Below, in pieces: positions 53,465 to 62,514 of a stretch of DNA of 64,000 nt. The DNA lies in the NCBI GenBank assembly GCA_036705565.1, contig JAUBUY010000023.1. One strand, written 5' to 3'. Each line of letters begins with the position of its first letter. Position 1 is the first letter of the stretch. The translations under genes and the position numbers were made by a program. The notes below the pieces were generated by a model. The model made no database searches, was not told where the DNA came from, and saw only the letters and a list, made by a program, of their open reading frames with translations. This DNA is from Microcoleus sp036705565 (GTDB lineage Bacteria > Cyanobacteriota > Cyanobacteriia > Cyanobacteriales > Microcoleaceae).

Positions 53465-54310
53465 TCAGAAGTCGATCGTGCAATTCATTAACTGTCGATC
53501 CAGTTCTATGATATAATCTCTGCCATAAGATTGATTTTCTAATCCTTGTACCAGATTTTCTGGCAGGTCTTGGGCAATTTCACTGCTACAGGAACCAGCC
53601 GCTAAAGCAATAGTGGCTACTGTATCCACATCTCCAGAAAAGGCAATGCAATCTTGGAGCAGTTTGCTCATACTATCATTTCGCATGATCGCAGTAATAG
53701 CTGCTCTAACACAGACCAAACCTTTAACGCTGACTTGTCCTTGCCAAGGTATCGACCACTCACCAGCTACGTGCTTTTCTAGAAAATTTCCCAAATTCTT
53801 CTTTAAACCTAGCTGATAAATAAAGTAATGGGACATCAAAGCTGCCGCTATAGCTGCTTTAATGCCATCGGGAGTGTTGTGAGTAATTGCAGCTTGAACG
53901 GTAGCATTTTCAATGACTTTTTCAATAGTAGGAAAAATGCCAATGGGGCCTGCTCGCATCGCAGAGCCGCTTTTATCGCTAGCAGAGTGAATTTTTTCTA
54001 AGAATTCTTTTCCGCCTTGAACTTGTAGCAAAAAATTGTAAAATTTTCCAGCATAACCAAATCGCCGATCGCGGTGAAAAGCTGCAACAAATTTGCTCGC
54101 TAAAAGTTCCGGTGTCCAAGGTTCTCGGCTGACGATAGCTTCTGCAACGGCTAAACTCATCTGCGTATCGTCTGTGTAACATCCAGGCGGGATATCGTGA
54201 CGGGGATGCTTGATGTAACCGTTGAGATTGTTGTACAATTCGATCGTCTGCTGGTCAACAAATTCAAAACCCGCACCGTAAGCGTCACCAATCGCTAATT
54301 CTATTAACAT
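53465..54310 (-). CDS. ADP-ribosylglycohydrolase family protein
   Basis: 281 residues, all-helical DraG/ARH-type fold. Metal-binding blocks are present: AIGDAYGAGFEF (about residue 6), CYTDDTQMSLAVAEAI (about 44) and SGDVDTVATIALAAGS (about 225), where the usual GDTDT is GDVDT. These enzymes remove ADP-ribose from proteins or small molecules. In diazotrophs DraG reactivates nitrogenase reductase, but no nif or draT gene is near, so the substrate is open. The N-terminus is short (first motif at residue 6), but no better upstream start exists. The gene stands alone on the minus strand, upstream of a repeat. Confidence 0.85.
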   Translation of the reverse strand: MLIELAIGDAYGAGFEFVDQQTIELYNNLNGYIKHPRHDIPPGCYTDDTQMSLAVAEAIVSREPWTPELLASKFVAAFHRDRRFGYAGKFYNFLLQVQGGKEFLEKIHSASDKSGSAMRAGPIGIFPTIEKVIENATVQAAITHNTPDGIKAAIAAALMSHYFIYQLGLKKNLGNFLEKHVAGEWSIPWQGQVSVKGLVCVRAAITAIMRNDSMSKLLQDCIAFSGDVDTVATIALAAGSCSSEIAQDLPENLVQGLENQSYGRDYIIELDRQLMNCTIDF

Positions 54311-54393
54311 ATATTTAATGTGTTTCCTACTATTTCATCCCGTGTTTTTTCCTAAATTTTAAAATCAAAAAACAACCCAAAACAGCAAGTCTA

Positions 54394-55104
54394 TTAACAC
54401 GCACCATTTTTGCTGAAGACAACCAAAATTGTTTTGCAAATCAGAGTGATGTCGTAGACAATAGACCACTTGCCCTGATAGTCGAGATCCATGCGGACAA
54501 TCTCGTCAAAGTCTTTAACTCTAGACCGTCCGTTGACTTGCCACTCCCCAGTCAGACCGGGTTTGACATTTAAACGTTGCCAGTGGAACTCGTCATAGGC
54601 AGCCACTTCATCGGGAGTTGGCGGTCGAGTTCCCACTAAACTCATGTCGCCAACTAACACATTCCAGAATTGAGGTAACTCGTCCAAACTCGTGTTCCGC
54701 AAGAAGCGGCCGACGCGGGTAATTCGCGGGTCATTTTCATTCTTAAAAATGTGACCCTTGGCTTGGTTGCTAACTAAATGTTTGAGATTTTCTGCACCGA
54801 CAACCATCGATCGAAATTTCCATATTCTGAAATGTCGCCCTTTGAAGCTGCAGCGGACTTGACTGTACAGCAGCGGGCCCGGATTGTCCAACAGCATCGC
54901 CACAGCCACCGGCACCGCCACCACAGCAGCAATTGCCAGTCCCAGCAGCGCACCCAAAATATCGATCGACCGTTTTACCTTGCTCGTTACGGATCGGTGA
55001 GCGTGTTGTTTTGATACACAGACATTGTAAGTAGATTCTGGAAAACATAACGACATCATTTCTGATAATAATGATTTCGACGAGGCACCCATCGGAAATT
55101 TCAT
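54394..55104 (-). CDS. bacterial sugar transferase (undecaprenyl-phosphate sugar-phosphate transferase)
   Basis: 236 residues of the WbaP/ExoY/WcaJ C-terminal domain type. One N-terminal hydrophobic segment (LGALLGLAIAAVVAVPVAVA, about 50-70) is followed by GPLLYSQVRCSFKGRHF and WKFRSMV (about 77-100), then TRVGRFLRNTSLDELPQFWN (about 130-150), MSLVGTRPP and KPGLTGEWQVNGRS. Such enzymes start exopolysaccharide repeat units by loading a hexose-1-phosphate on the lipid carrier. The first 40 residues are polar and not conserved. The gene stands without glycosyltransferase neighbours, so the polymer cannot be named. Confidence 0.9.
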   Translation of the reverse strand: MKFPMGASSKSLLSEMMSLCFPESTYNVCVSKQHAHRSVTSKVKRSIDILGALLGLAIAAVVAVPVAVAMLLDNPGPLLYSQVRCSFKGRHFRIWKFRSMVVGAENLKHLVSNQAKGHIFKNENDPRITRVGRFLRNTSLDELPQFWNVLVGDMSLVGTRPPTPDEVAAYDEFHWQRLNVKPGLTGEWQVNGRSRVKDFDEIVRMDLDYQGKWSIVYDITLICKTILVVFSKNGAC

Positions 55105-55290
55105 ATCATTTGTCTCAACTTTAACGATCTCTTACGTCCATCTTATTAGCCATCCCAAATCTGCTGAACCTGAAATACTCAGCTTTGCACAATCTTTAAA
55201 AAGCAATCACACTTTTATAAAGTTTCTATGTATTTTTTATAAAAACGTATAAAGTTTCTGTAAACTTACGTAAATTTACAGAAAAAAGTT

Positions 55291-55376
55291 AGTCCGGGAC
55301 GCAAAAAAACCTGGTTTCGGCTAGGACTCTTCCCGGAAGACAGGGAGGATTCTACTGAGAAACCGGGTTTTTTGCC
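55291..55376 (-). terminator. probable terminator of the coiled-coil/Hsp70-like gene
   Basis: Read on the minus strand just after the stop at 55379: AAAAAACCCGGTTTCT, a spacer, then CGAAACCAGGTTTTTTTGCG. The two halves form a long stem, and the transcript would end in a T-run. The GAAACCGGGTTT core is also a dispersed repeat (22581, 62282), so a purely repetitive origin is possible. Confidence 0.5.
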
Positions 55377-55378
55377 GT

Positions 55379-58300
55379 TTAGCGATAAATATCGGTGCGA
55401 ACATCCCAAGCAAGTGTTAGCGGTTCTAACAATTTTTGCTGGCTGCTAGAGGCGAGTTTGCTTAAATATTTGCGAACAACAAAGGCGTGTTCGAGATTCA
55501 AACGATAACCGCGTGAGACATCTTCAAAGAAAAGCGGCTCAGCCCAAATTTCTTCCCAATCAGGATTTTGCCTTGACTCCTCGGCAAGCAGGATGAAATC
55601 TTCCTCCGCAGGCACAAGTCCCGCCGGCAAATTTCCTTCCAAAATCCGCAAAATCCGGGGTTCGCAGGTGCGGGTATTCACGCCTTGGCCCTCCAACAAC
55701 TGCAAAATTTCCTGAAAGCTCAAAGTTTCCCCGCCCAAAACCTTCATTAATTCCCACAGCAGAAAAAAGTCGCTGTACTGCTGCTGCGACACATCCAAAA
55801 TGTGAGGATAGAGAGCCAAACTCGCTAACCCGCAGGCAACTCGACCAATTTTTTGGGAATTTGTACTTTGAGATACAGAATTTAATGCAGAATTGTGAAT
55901 CTCAAAAATATCTCGATCGCCCTGCAATTCCTGGTCTTGAACCACGATCGCATTCGGCAACTTCTGCCGCAACCAGCGGGCAATCGCAGGCCAAGCACCC
56001 ATACCCCCCGCACAAATCGCCTGATTAATCCCCGCCGGCGACATTCCCGCGCGGCTGAGCAAAGCATTCAATTCACGGTTCAACTGCTGCACAAAAGGCA
56101 CTAAAACCAGACTTTCTACATCTTTGCGCTTCACATCCCAATGCTGCTGACCAATATCCAAAGCAAAACTTTTTTGATGTTGCAAAATAACTTTTATTTG
56201 CCTTGCCGCCTCTAACAATTGCAGGCCAAAAGCAGAACCTTGTAACCGCTGCTGCAATTGATAGCGACTCGGCAAATCGGGATGGCCAGGACGTGGCAAA
56301 TCGATCGACATTCCCCAAGTTTCATTTTTAGCCAACAACTGACAGATAATATCCTGATCGAAAGCATCGCCAGCCGCATCAAAACTGTGGCAAGTAAAAT
56401 CAGCACGAGTTAAATCTTGAAGATTAGACGGCAACTCAACTAAAGCTAATTCCACCGTCGCCGCCCCCGCATTCAAAATCAAAGTTCCCCCGCTAAAAGA
56501 CGAAGCATTCACAGTCAGCGGTGCAGCTTCTTCAGTGCCCTTAGCAGAATCCACGGCTGACGACTCGACTTCCATGCGATTTTTCACAGGAGTTACAGCA
56601 GCAAGCAAAGTGGCGATCGCATCTTCCACCACAAAAATTTGCGAACCAGAAGCCACCAGAGACGCACCCAAAACCGCCTCCCGCAGATTAAACCGATAAA
56701 CATCCGACCAGCCGGCCGGAGTCCCCAAAATTACACCCTGCAAGTCTAAAAGCGCCGCATCAAGAGTTTCTGGCGTCAGTCCCGAAGCCCTACAAATTAA
56801 ATTAGAAACTGGCAATCCTGCAAAATTCGCCCTTGGTGCAGAATCCAAAATTTCCCCCGATTCGGCAAATTTTTGTCCCCGCAAACTCGGATTCAAAGTA
56901 GCCAGCAGCGCCCGCACACATTGCAGCGGCAAGGCGATCGAAAAAGCCTGCAAGGGATCCCACTGCAACAGCGGTTCGTACATCCCAGCAGCCTCCCGCT
57001 GATAAGGAATGCCCACCTTTAAAGGCAATTTAAAATTTTCCAGTAAAAATTCTCCTGCAGGCAAAGCCTGGGGTCGGAATCCCACCGACTTGACTGTCAC
57101 CTCTGACCCTGGGCTACCTGGGGATGTTTGGGTCAGCACCGCAGCCGAGGGAATCCGACAACTGGCGTCTGCTGGCCAAGCCTCAGCCTGCGATGCTTCC
57201 CAGTAAATCGGGTGCAATTCGCCACTGGTGCGATCGAGCAAAGCCGCAGACAGGCCGCTGGAACCAAAATCAATCCCCAAATACCAGCTAGAATTTCGGC
57301 GTTGTCGGGATGGGGCGATCGCACCTGCTGCAGAATGCCCAGCCGCCTCTTGCTGCTGTGTTTCGGCAAACTCGCTAAAATCGGTTTTCCCCTCAACAAC
57401 TCCTGCTTTACTCTCTGTCGAAATTAGGTTTTTTTTTTGACTTTCTGGAGGACTCGATCGCAGTTCGTTAGTTTCGGCAGTTTCTGGAGGGGGAGAATCA
57501 GTCAAAGGTCGATCGGTTTCGGTCAAACTAGCCAAAATCTCGTCTAGCGTCAAATTCGAGTCGTCTTCCTCAGCCAACAAATCATCCTCAAGTTCGTCTT
57601 CCAAAACAAAAGGTTGATCATCCGAGGATAGTTCCAAAACATCGGAGAACAAATCCTCCAGCGTGCCGAGTTCTTCCTCTGCCACCTCGGCAAAGGGATT
57701 GTTTGCAATGCCTTCGGGGGAACTCGCCGATAAATCCAAGGTGTTAGCGACTGAGAAATTCGATCGCCGGGAGCTAGTATTTTCCACTTCCTCCAGATTG
57801 TAGAGGTCTGCCTCCAAAAGTTCCAGAGTGTTGTTGTCCAAATTTAGAGCTCGATCGAGGTCATCTTCTAATTCCTCGATCGGCAGCAAATCCTCGTCCG
57901 GCGAAGCTTGGATGTACTCCTCATCGAGTCGCTGCGACGAAGTGCCGGACTCGCCAGTTTGAACCTCACCGATACTTGGCACATGAGACTCGGCACTGGG
58001 GAGGTTTGGGCTAATTTCGGCTGGCGTTCTCAACGGCAAAGGTGGCGATTCAGGCATCGCAGCGTCGAACTGCTCACCTTGGTTTTGACCCGTTTCTAGA
58101 TTTTCTCGATCGTCCCCGTCAATTTTCACCTCAGCAGTTGAGGGTGGTGGTGCTGAAACTTGAGGTACTTTTGCCACTTGCGGTTCAAATAAATCTGCAC
58201 TATCTAAAGTTAGAGACTCTACAGAATTCCCCATTACAAATTCTGAATCTTCATCTCCTAAAATCTCTTCCAAAGATTCGCCTTCATCCAGCAGATTTAC

Positions 58301-59734
58301 AAACAAATCTTCGGTCATTTTTAGCGATTCGGCAGTTTCCCGATCCGTCGTCGCTTGGTATTCTAAACCTTCAGTTTGGGTCTCAATTTCAGTATTTTCT
58401 ACAGGGAAACTTTCAACTTGTAATTCTACTTCAGGAACCGCTTCTCCCGCGAACAAACTTGCATACAAATCCTCAATTTCTTCGTCTGTTTCTGTAAACC
58501 TATTGTCCGATTCTTCCCCCGTATCTAGAGTTGAATTTTGAGATGTTTCGGGTGTAGAACCCAACAAATTATCTTCCAACTCCGGGAGCATAATTGGGGC
58601 TTGAATGCGATCGCGTTCGCGCCTCAACTGTCTGAATTGCGGAGAAATTTCTGTACCGGCGTAGGGAAATCTGTCTTGTTCTCCGAATTCGCCGGTGCGA
58701 ATGGACTGCACCGAGTCTCCCGTCTGAGTCTCTGGGGCTGAGTGTTCGATCGGAGTATTTGAAAGGGCGGGAGCGACAGAAGATCGATCGGCTGCGGTTG
58801 GGGTGACGGTTTCGAGATTATTTGCTAAATCGATCGGCTGTTGAACGTAGGAAGACGCTTCTCGCCCCAACTGTGAGGCCAAGTGGTTGACCAAAGCCGC
58901 GAACATCGCCTCGCTCTGCTGGCTCAAACCGTACATATTTTCGAGTTCTTGTCTCAAGGAAGCTTGATAGCTTTGCAGATTTGCTTGCAAAGCCTCGAAC
59001 ACGATAGCCATCCTCGAATCGAGGCTCATCAGCAGACTGTCAGCATGAGATTGGAAAAGTTGCATTTGCTCCAACCTCTGAGCCGGCGTCAGCAGCGGGT
59101 GTTCTTCTGAGGTTTGTCGGTGAAGTGTTACGTCAATAGCCGATTCTTCATCAGGCGCACTGCCCAAAGAGTATGGTGCTGAGATACTTTGCAATAACTG
59201 ATTTTCTAGGGAATTTAGAATTTGGGAGAAATCGCTAGTCAAGGTTTCTTCCAAGCGGGCACTCAGTACCTGCAAAAATTCAGCAATGATTTGCTGTTGG
59301 TTGGCTTGTTGCTGAGCTAGGGATTGTTGCTGCTGCCGTTTTGCTTCTAGCTGTTTGATTTCTTGAATGAGAGCTTGCTGCTCTTGCCGCAGAGCTTCTA
59401 TGTCTTCTTGGAGCGGCCCTGTCAGGCTGGAACGCAGGTGGCTGATTTCTCCGGTTACCGCCAGCATGATTTGCTCTGCTGCTGAGGGGCCAGGGGGGGG
59501 CAGAGGCACTTTGGGTACTGGAACTGGTTCGGGGCGGACATTTTGGCGGGCCGCGGCCTTTGGGGCCGTTAGCTTTGAGTCTGAGGAAACCAGATAAGCG
59601 CGAACTCGCTCTAAAAGTTGGCGCTGGTGGACAGTATCAAGAGAACCCGTCCAAGGCAAGCGGGGTGCGGGCTTGCTGAGTACCTCGTCTATCTCAGCAA
59701 TCAGTGCTTGAATTTTGTACTTCTGAGAATTCAA
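55379..59734 (-). CDS. large protein: N-terminal coiled coil, acidic linker, C-terminal Hsp70-like ATPase domain
   Basis: 1451 residues. Residues 1-120 are a polar start with a Pro-rich patch. About 100-300 form Gln/Leu-rich coiled coils (RQQQQSLAQQQANQQQ). About 340-790 are a very acidic, probably disordered linker with repeated Glu/Asp clusters. From about 812 an actin-like fold begins: phosphate-1 WYLGIDFGSSGLSAALLD, a later phosphate-2-like LILNAGAATVELALVEL near 1083, and adenosine-type AICAGGMGAWPAIARWL near 1242. So it looks like an Hsp70/actin superfamily ATPase fused to a long tether. No substrate-binding domain of DnaK type is seen. The function is unknown. A structural or chaperone-like role is only a guess. 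Confidence 0.8.
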   Translation of the reverse strand: MNSQKYKIQALIAEIDEVLSKPAPRLPWTGSLDTVHQRQLLERVRAYLVSSDSKLTAPKAAARQNVRPEPVPVPKVPLPPPGPSAAEQIMLAVTGEISHLRSSLTGPLQEDIEALRQEQQALIQEIKQLEAKRQQQQSLAQQQANQQQIIAEFLQVLSARLEETLTSDFSQILNSLENQLLQSISAPYSLGSAPDEESAIDVTLHRQTSEEHPLLTPAQRLEQMQLFQSHADSLLMSLDSRMAIVFEALQANLQSYQASLRQELENMYGLSQQSEAMFAALVNHLASQLGREASSYVQQPIDLANNLETVTPTAADRSSVAPALSNTPIEHSAPETQTGDSVQSIRTGEFGEQDRFPYAGTEISPQFRQLRRERDRIQAPIMLPELEDNLLGSTPETSQNSTLDTGEESDNRFTETDEEIEDLYASLFAGEAVPEVELQVESFPVENTEIETQTEGLEYQATTDRETAESLKMTEDLFVNLLDEGESLEEILGDEDSEFVMGNSVESLTLDSADLFEPQVAKVPQVSAPPPSTAEVKIDGDDRENLETGQNQGEQFDAAMPESPPLPLRTPAEISPNLPSAESHVPSIGEVQTGESGTSSQRLDEEYIQASPDEDLLPIEELEDDLDRALNLDNNTLELLEADLYNLEEVENTSSRRSNFSVANTLDLSASSPEGIANNPFAEVAEEELGTLEDLFSDVLELSSDDQPFVLEDELEDDLLAEEDDSNLTLDEILASLTETDRPLTDSPPPETAETNELRSSPPESQKKNLISTESKAGVVEGKTDFSEFAETQQQEAAGHSAAGAIAPSRQRRNSSWYLGIDFGSSGLSAALLDRTSGELHPIYWEASQAEAWPADASCRIPSAAVLTQTSPGSPGSEVTVKSVGFRPQALPAGEFLLENFKLPLKVGIPYQREAAGMYEPLLQWDPLQAFSIALPLQCVRALLATLNPSLRGQKFAESGEILDSAPRANFAGLPVSNLICRASGLTPETLDAALLDLQGVILGTPAGWSDVYRFNLREAVLGASLVASGSQIFVVEDAIATLLAAVTPVKNRMEVESSAVDSAKGTEEAAPLTVNASSFSGGTLILNAGAATVELALVELPSNLQDLTRADFTCHSFDAAGDAFDQDIICQLLAKNETWGMSIDLPRPGHPDLPSRYQLQQRLQGSAFGLQLLEAARQIKVILQHQKSFALDIGQQHWDVKRKDVESLVLVPFVQQLNRELNALLSRAGMSPAGINQAICAGGMGAWPAIARWLRQKLPNAIVVQDQELQGDRDIFEIHNSALNSVSQSTNSQKIGRVACGLASLALYPHILDVSQQQYSDFFLLWELMKVLGGETLSFQEILQLLEGQGVNTRTCEPRILRILEGNLPAGLVPAEEDFILLAEESRQNPDWEEIWAEPLFFEDVSRGYRLNLEHAFVVRKYLSKLASSSQQKLLEPLTLAWDVRTDIYR

Positions 59735-59790
59735 GGGCGGAACCTCTGGGAATGCGGCTTGGGAGAAACTTTACCGACAAAAGACTGAAG

Positions 59791-59932
59791 TCAATCGATT
59801 TTAGATTTTAGATTTTAGATTTTAGATTGAAGCATTGACTTGCGCGAGATAAATACGTTCGGCAAGTTTCTCGGATACAGGTTTTTTATTTCTGGACGGA
59901 TGAATCCGGGGGCTTGTATCCTGGATGCTTTC
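59791..59932. repeat. repeat family D, copy 2
   Basis: Same order of parts and same orientation as 53316-53463, with four heptamers. The 6.3 kb between the copies hold the ADP-ribosylglycohydrolase, sugar transferase and coiled-coil/Hsp70-like genes. Confidence 0.8.
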
Positions 59933-59994
59933 GCTCAATAATTCACTAATATTTTCTGACAACAGTTAATTAACCTTTTGTCTTCGGATAACTT

Positions 59995-60255
59995 CTATTG
60001 CCTATCATAGGTTAACCGGTACTTCCGCACCAAATGCCCGCTTCTATCAATTGCAAGTGCTTTCAAATTCTGCGACTCAGGGGCGAGTTTCCTGACCCGG
60101 AGGCTGATTCCTGCTCGGAATAGCTGTGATCCCGACCAACTTTTGCCTTCACCCGCTTGAACAAAGAGCCCCACACTGTCACCGCGAGTTTCGTTAGGAT
60201 GTCTGCGCGCCACTGTCTCTTCATTTTTCACCGACTTGGAAAAAACCTCAAACAA
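59995..60255 (-). CDS. hypothetical small protein, doubtful
   Basis: 86 residues, basic (many Arg, Lys, Ser), with no motif I recognise. The part from GKSWSGSQLFRAGISLRVRK to LRTYD-like end (KYRLTYDRQ) has protein-like composition and no repeat character, unlike other short frames nearby. No clear ribosome-binding site. It may be a fragment of an older gene. Confidence 0.3.
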   Translation of the reverse strand: MFEVFSKSVKNEETVARRHPNETRGDSVGLFVQAGEGKSWSGSQLFRAGISLRVRKLAPESQNLKALAIDRSGHLVRKYRLTYDRQ

Positions 60256-60910
60256 TTTGCGATTTGGGATACCGAGATTCGGGATTATCCCCGTATACTG
60301 GATTTGAGTAACCTTTAATTATAGCCTATTATCTGTATTCATGGCTAGATACTAATGGTACAATAATCTTGGGTAGCAGAAAATTTTGCTGGGAAGTGGG
60401 AGGGTTTCGCTCGCCAAGAGCGCCAGTATTTAGGCTTGCAATGGCTGTGGATTTTGCCGATCGTGCTGACATTGGCCAGATTCTAGGCAGTTGCTCGGAT
60501 TTGGGATCTGTCTGCCGTGGCACCCCTTGCGATCGTGGATTCTGCCTTCTCGAAAGCAAGGCCGAGTGACAACAAATCTCTCAGCAGTGTTAAGCTTGTC
60601 TTCGCGAAGTGCTTTCAAAGGTAATTCGATCGGCTCAGTCGTTTGCCACATAGCTAAAATTTTGTTAATAAAATTTGCTCAGTGGTATGTATCTAAAAAA
60701 TTATGGTATATTCTTTAGTTTCTAGCTCCCAATCAGAGCTTGAGGCTATTAATTACCATATTGAGCCTTTGACCGCAAAACTTTAGAGGTAAAATTGCCG
60801 ATTTTAGATCCTTGTTTCTCAAATCTGGAATCTCAAATCGAATGACTCGGCTGCAAGCTATTTGTAACTGCCCAGCGCAGCTCAAGCGCATAAATTAAAA
60901 TGATGGCCTC

Positions 60911-61624
60911 ATGGAAGACCGCTTTAACACCCGAGACCCGAATTCTAATATAAATCAATTGATAGTTTCTACTCCTTTTTTTGCAGGATTACCCGATCCT
61001 GTAATCGAGAGAGCAACTGTCCACATCGTTACCCGAAGTCATCCGTCAAATCAAGTGATTTTACTCGAAAATGACTGGGGAACATCAGTGTATTTTATAT
61101 TGGATGGTTGGGTGAAAATTCGCACCTACAACCTAGACGGAAAAGAAGTAACACTGAATATTTTAGGGAAAGGAGAATTATTCGGGGAAATGGCCGCGAT
61201 CGAAGAAGCACCGCGATCGACAGATGTGATCACCCTAGCCCCGACACTGATCGGCAATATGCCATCTCAGGATTTTGTGCAGCTCATTCATACCGAGCCT
61301 CTAGCAGGCATTCGCCTAGCTCAACTGATGGCGCGTCGCCTGCGACAAGTCAACCGCCGCCTGCGTTTACGAGAGTCCGACAGTACCTCGCGAGTAGCAG
61401 ATATTCTCTTATTTTTGGCCGAAGGGCAAGGCAAAAAAATCCTGGAAACAGGAGGTACAGAAATACCGAACCTGCCACACAGAGAATTAAGCAGCCTCAG
61501 CGGGCTGGCTCGCGAAACAGTAACGCGAGTGCTCAGCAAGCTGGAAAAAAAAGGAACTATTCAGCGCGAACGTGACGTTTTGTGCATTCCCGACCTGCAC
61601 GCCTTAGAGCGTCTGTTAGTCTAG
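60911..61624 (+). CDS. Crp/Fnr-family transcription regulator
   Basis: 237 residues. A cyclic-nucleotide-binding-like beta roll spans about 20-140 (VYFILDGWVKIRTYNLDGKE, LGKGELFGEMAAIEEAPRST), followed by the dimer helix and a winged helix-turn-helix near 185-230 (LSSLSGLARETVTRVLSKLE). The roll keeps a GE and RST pair like that used for cAMP by CRP proteins, but without alignment the ligand is uncertain. No cysteine cluster of the FNR type is present. Unlike NtcA, no special N-terminal features are seen. A universal stress protein gene follows 90 bp downstream on the same strand and could be co-regulated. The ATG at 60911 is used. Confidence 0.9.
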   Translation: MEDRFNTRDPNSNINQLIVSTPFFAGLPDPVIERATVHIVTRSHPSNQVILLENDWGTSVYFILDGWVKIRTYNLDGKEVTLNILGKGELFGEMAAIEEAPRSTDVITLAPTLIGNMPSQDFVQLIHTEPLAGIRLAQLMARRLRQVNRRLRLRESDSTSRVADILLFLAEGQGKKILETGGTEIPNLPHRELSSLSGLARETVTRVLSKLEKKGTIQRERDVLCIPDLHALERLLV

Positions 61625-61714
61625 AAGTATCAGAGTTTGCTTTTATTGAATCTAATTCAAAAGCACTCTCTGTTAACTAAGTGATATTAATGATTTCCTG
61701 CAGGAGGTAAAGCT

Positions 61715-62212
61715 GTGAGTTTTAAGAAAATTTTCGCCGCCTTAGATGATTCTGAACTGGGCCACCGTGTTTTCACGCAAGCTTTAGAATTAGCTCTGAA
61801 CGATCGCGCCCAGGTGATGCTATTTAACTGCGTTACTGTCAGCACGCTGGGGGAGACGGCAGTGCCAATTCCGGTAGATTTGGGCATGAATGTCGAGTTA
61901 ATGGATCAAGCTTATCAAGCTCAACGTTTGCGGCTGGAAAGCGACGTAAAACACGCTTCGGGTTTGCTAAAAAATTACTGCGACGCTGCAGCAAAAAAAG
62001 GATTGCAGGTAGAATTTGACTGCAAAAAGGACGGCGATCCGGGGCATTGTATCTGTGAAGCAGCCGAAAATTGGGGCGCAGATTTAATAGTATTGGGGAG
62101 GCGCGGCCGCACGGGGTTCGCAGAAGCTTTCCTCGGCAGTGTCAGCAATTATGTCGTTCACCACGCATCTTGTTCGGTTTTGGTAATCCAGGAAGGCAAA
62201 ATTGAAAAATAA
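61715..62212 (+). CDS. universal stress protein (UspA family)
   Basis: 165 residues, one Usp domain. It starts with the GTG at 61715 after a strong GCAGGAGG ribosome-binding site. The fold begins SFKKIFAALDDSELG. The ATP-binding type motif G-2x-G-9x-G-S is present as GRRGRTGFAEAFLGSVSNYV (about 128-147), so it should bind ATP. A long insert around residues 55-90 (MDQAYQAQRLRLESDV) is helical. It lies directly after the Crp-type regulator gene. The role in stress response is by family only. Confidence 0.9.
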   Translation: MSFKKIFAALDDSELGHRVFTQALELALNDRAQVMLFNCVTVSTLGETAVPIPVDLGMNVELMDQAYQAQRLRLESDVKHASGLLKNYCDAAAKKGLQVEFDCKKDGDPGHCICEAAENWGADLIVLGRRGRTGFAEAFLGSVSNYVVHHASCSVLVIQEGKIEK

Positions 62213-62514
62213 TGCTGCTGAAAATGTTTGCTGAAAAAATCGATCGAAAATACAGCACTTTCCAGGTAAGTGAAGTACAGAGAAACCGGGTTTCTTGAAT
62301 AAAACCGATTTCTGGCGAGAAATCCAGAAGAAACCCGGTTTCTGGGGTGTACTTTATAAACCTGGAATCCGCTGTAAGACTTCCGCTCCTGGCTGATTCC
62401 CGGTTTCTGCGAGCAATATTAAATTTGGCGGCGAGGCATCCAAACACTGAAACCGGGAATCAGCCGTATCGGGGGCCAGTCCCGTAAAATCTAAAATCTA
62501 AAATCTAAAATCGG
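62213..62514. other. intergenic region with GAAACCGGGTTTC hairpins and a heptamer array
   Basis: A 302-bp gap. GAAACCGGGTTTCT (62282-62295) and GAAACCCGGTTTCT (62331-62344) form two palindromes that can also pair with one another around a central GATTTCTGGCGAGAAATC stem. A TAAAATC array (62487-62512) ends right before the next ATG at 62515. Confidence 0.7.

Larger units (their letters stand above)
59735..60910. other. intergenic region, mostly unassigned
   Basis: 1.2 kb. It holds family D copy 2 (59791-59932), a doubtful small frame (59995-60255) and, on the minus strand around 60320-60651, two overlapping frames (TTEPIELPLKALREDKLNTA near the start) that may be a decayed gene I cannot name. 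AT-rich sequence from 60650 on probably includes the promoter of the Crp-type gene. A degenerate heptamer pair lies at 60800-60842. Confidence 0.5.

Noticed and set aside
60369..60651. Possible regulator or transposase fragment on either strand
   Set aside because: The overlapping frames share no motif I recognise. It may be a decayed gene, but nothing specific can be supported.
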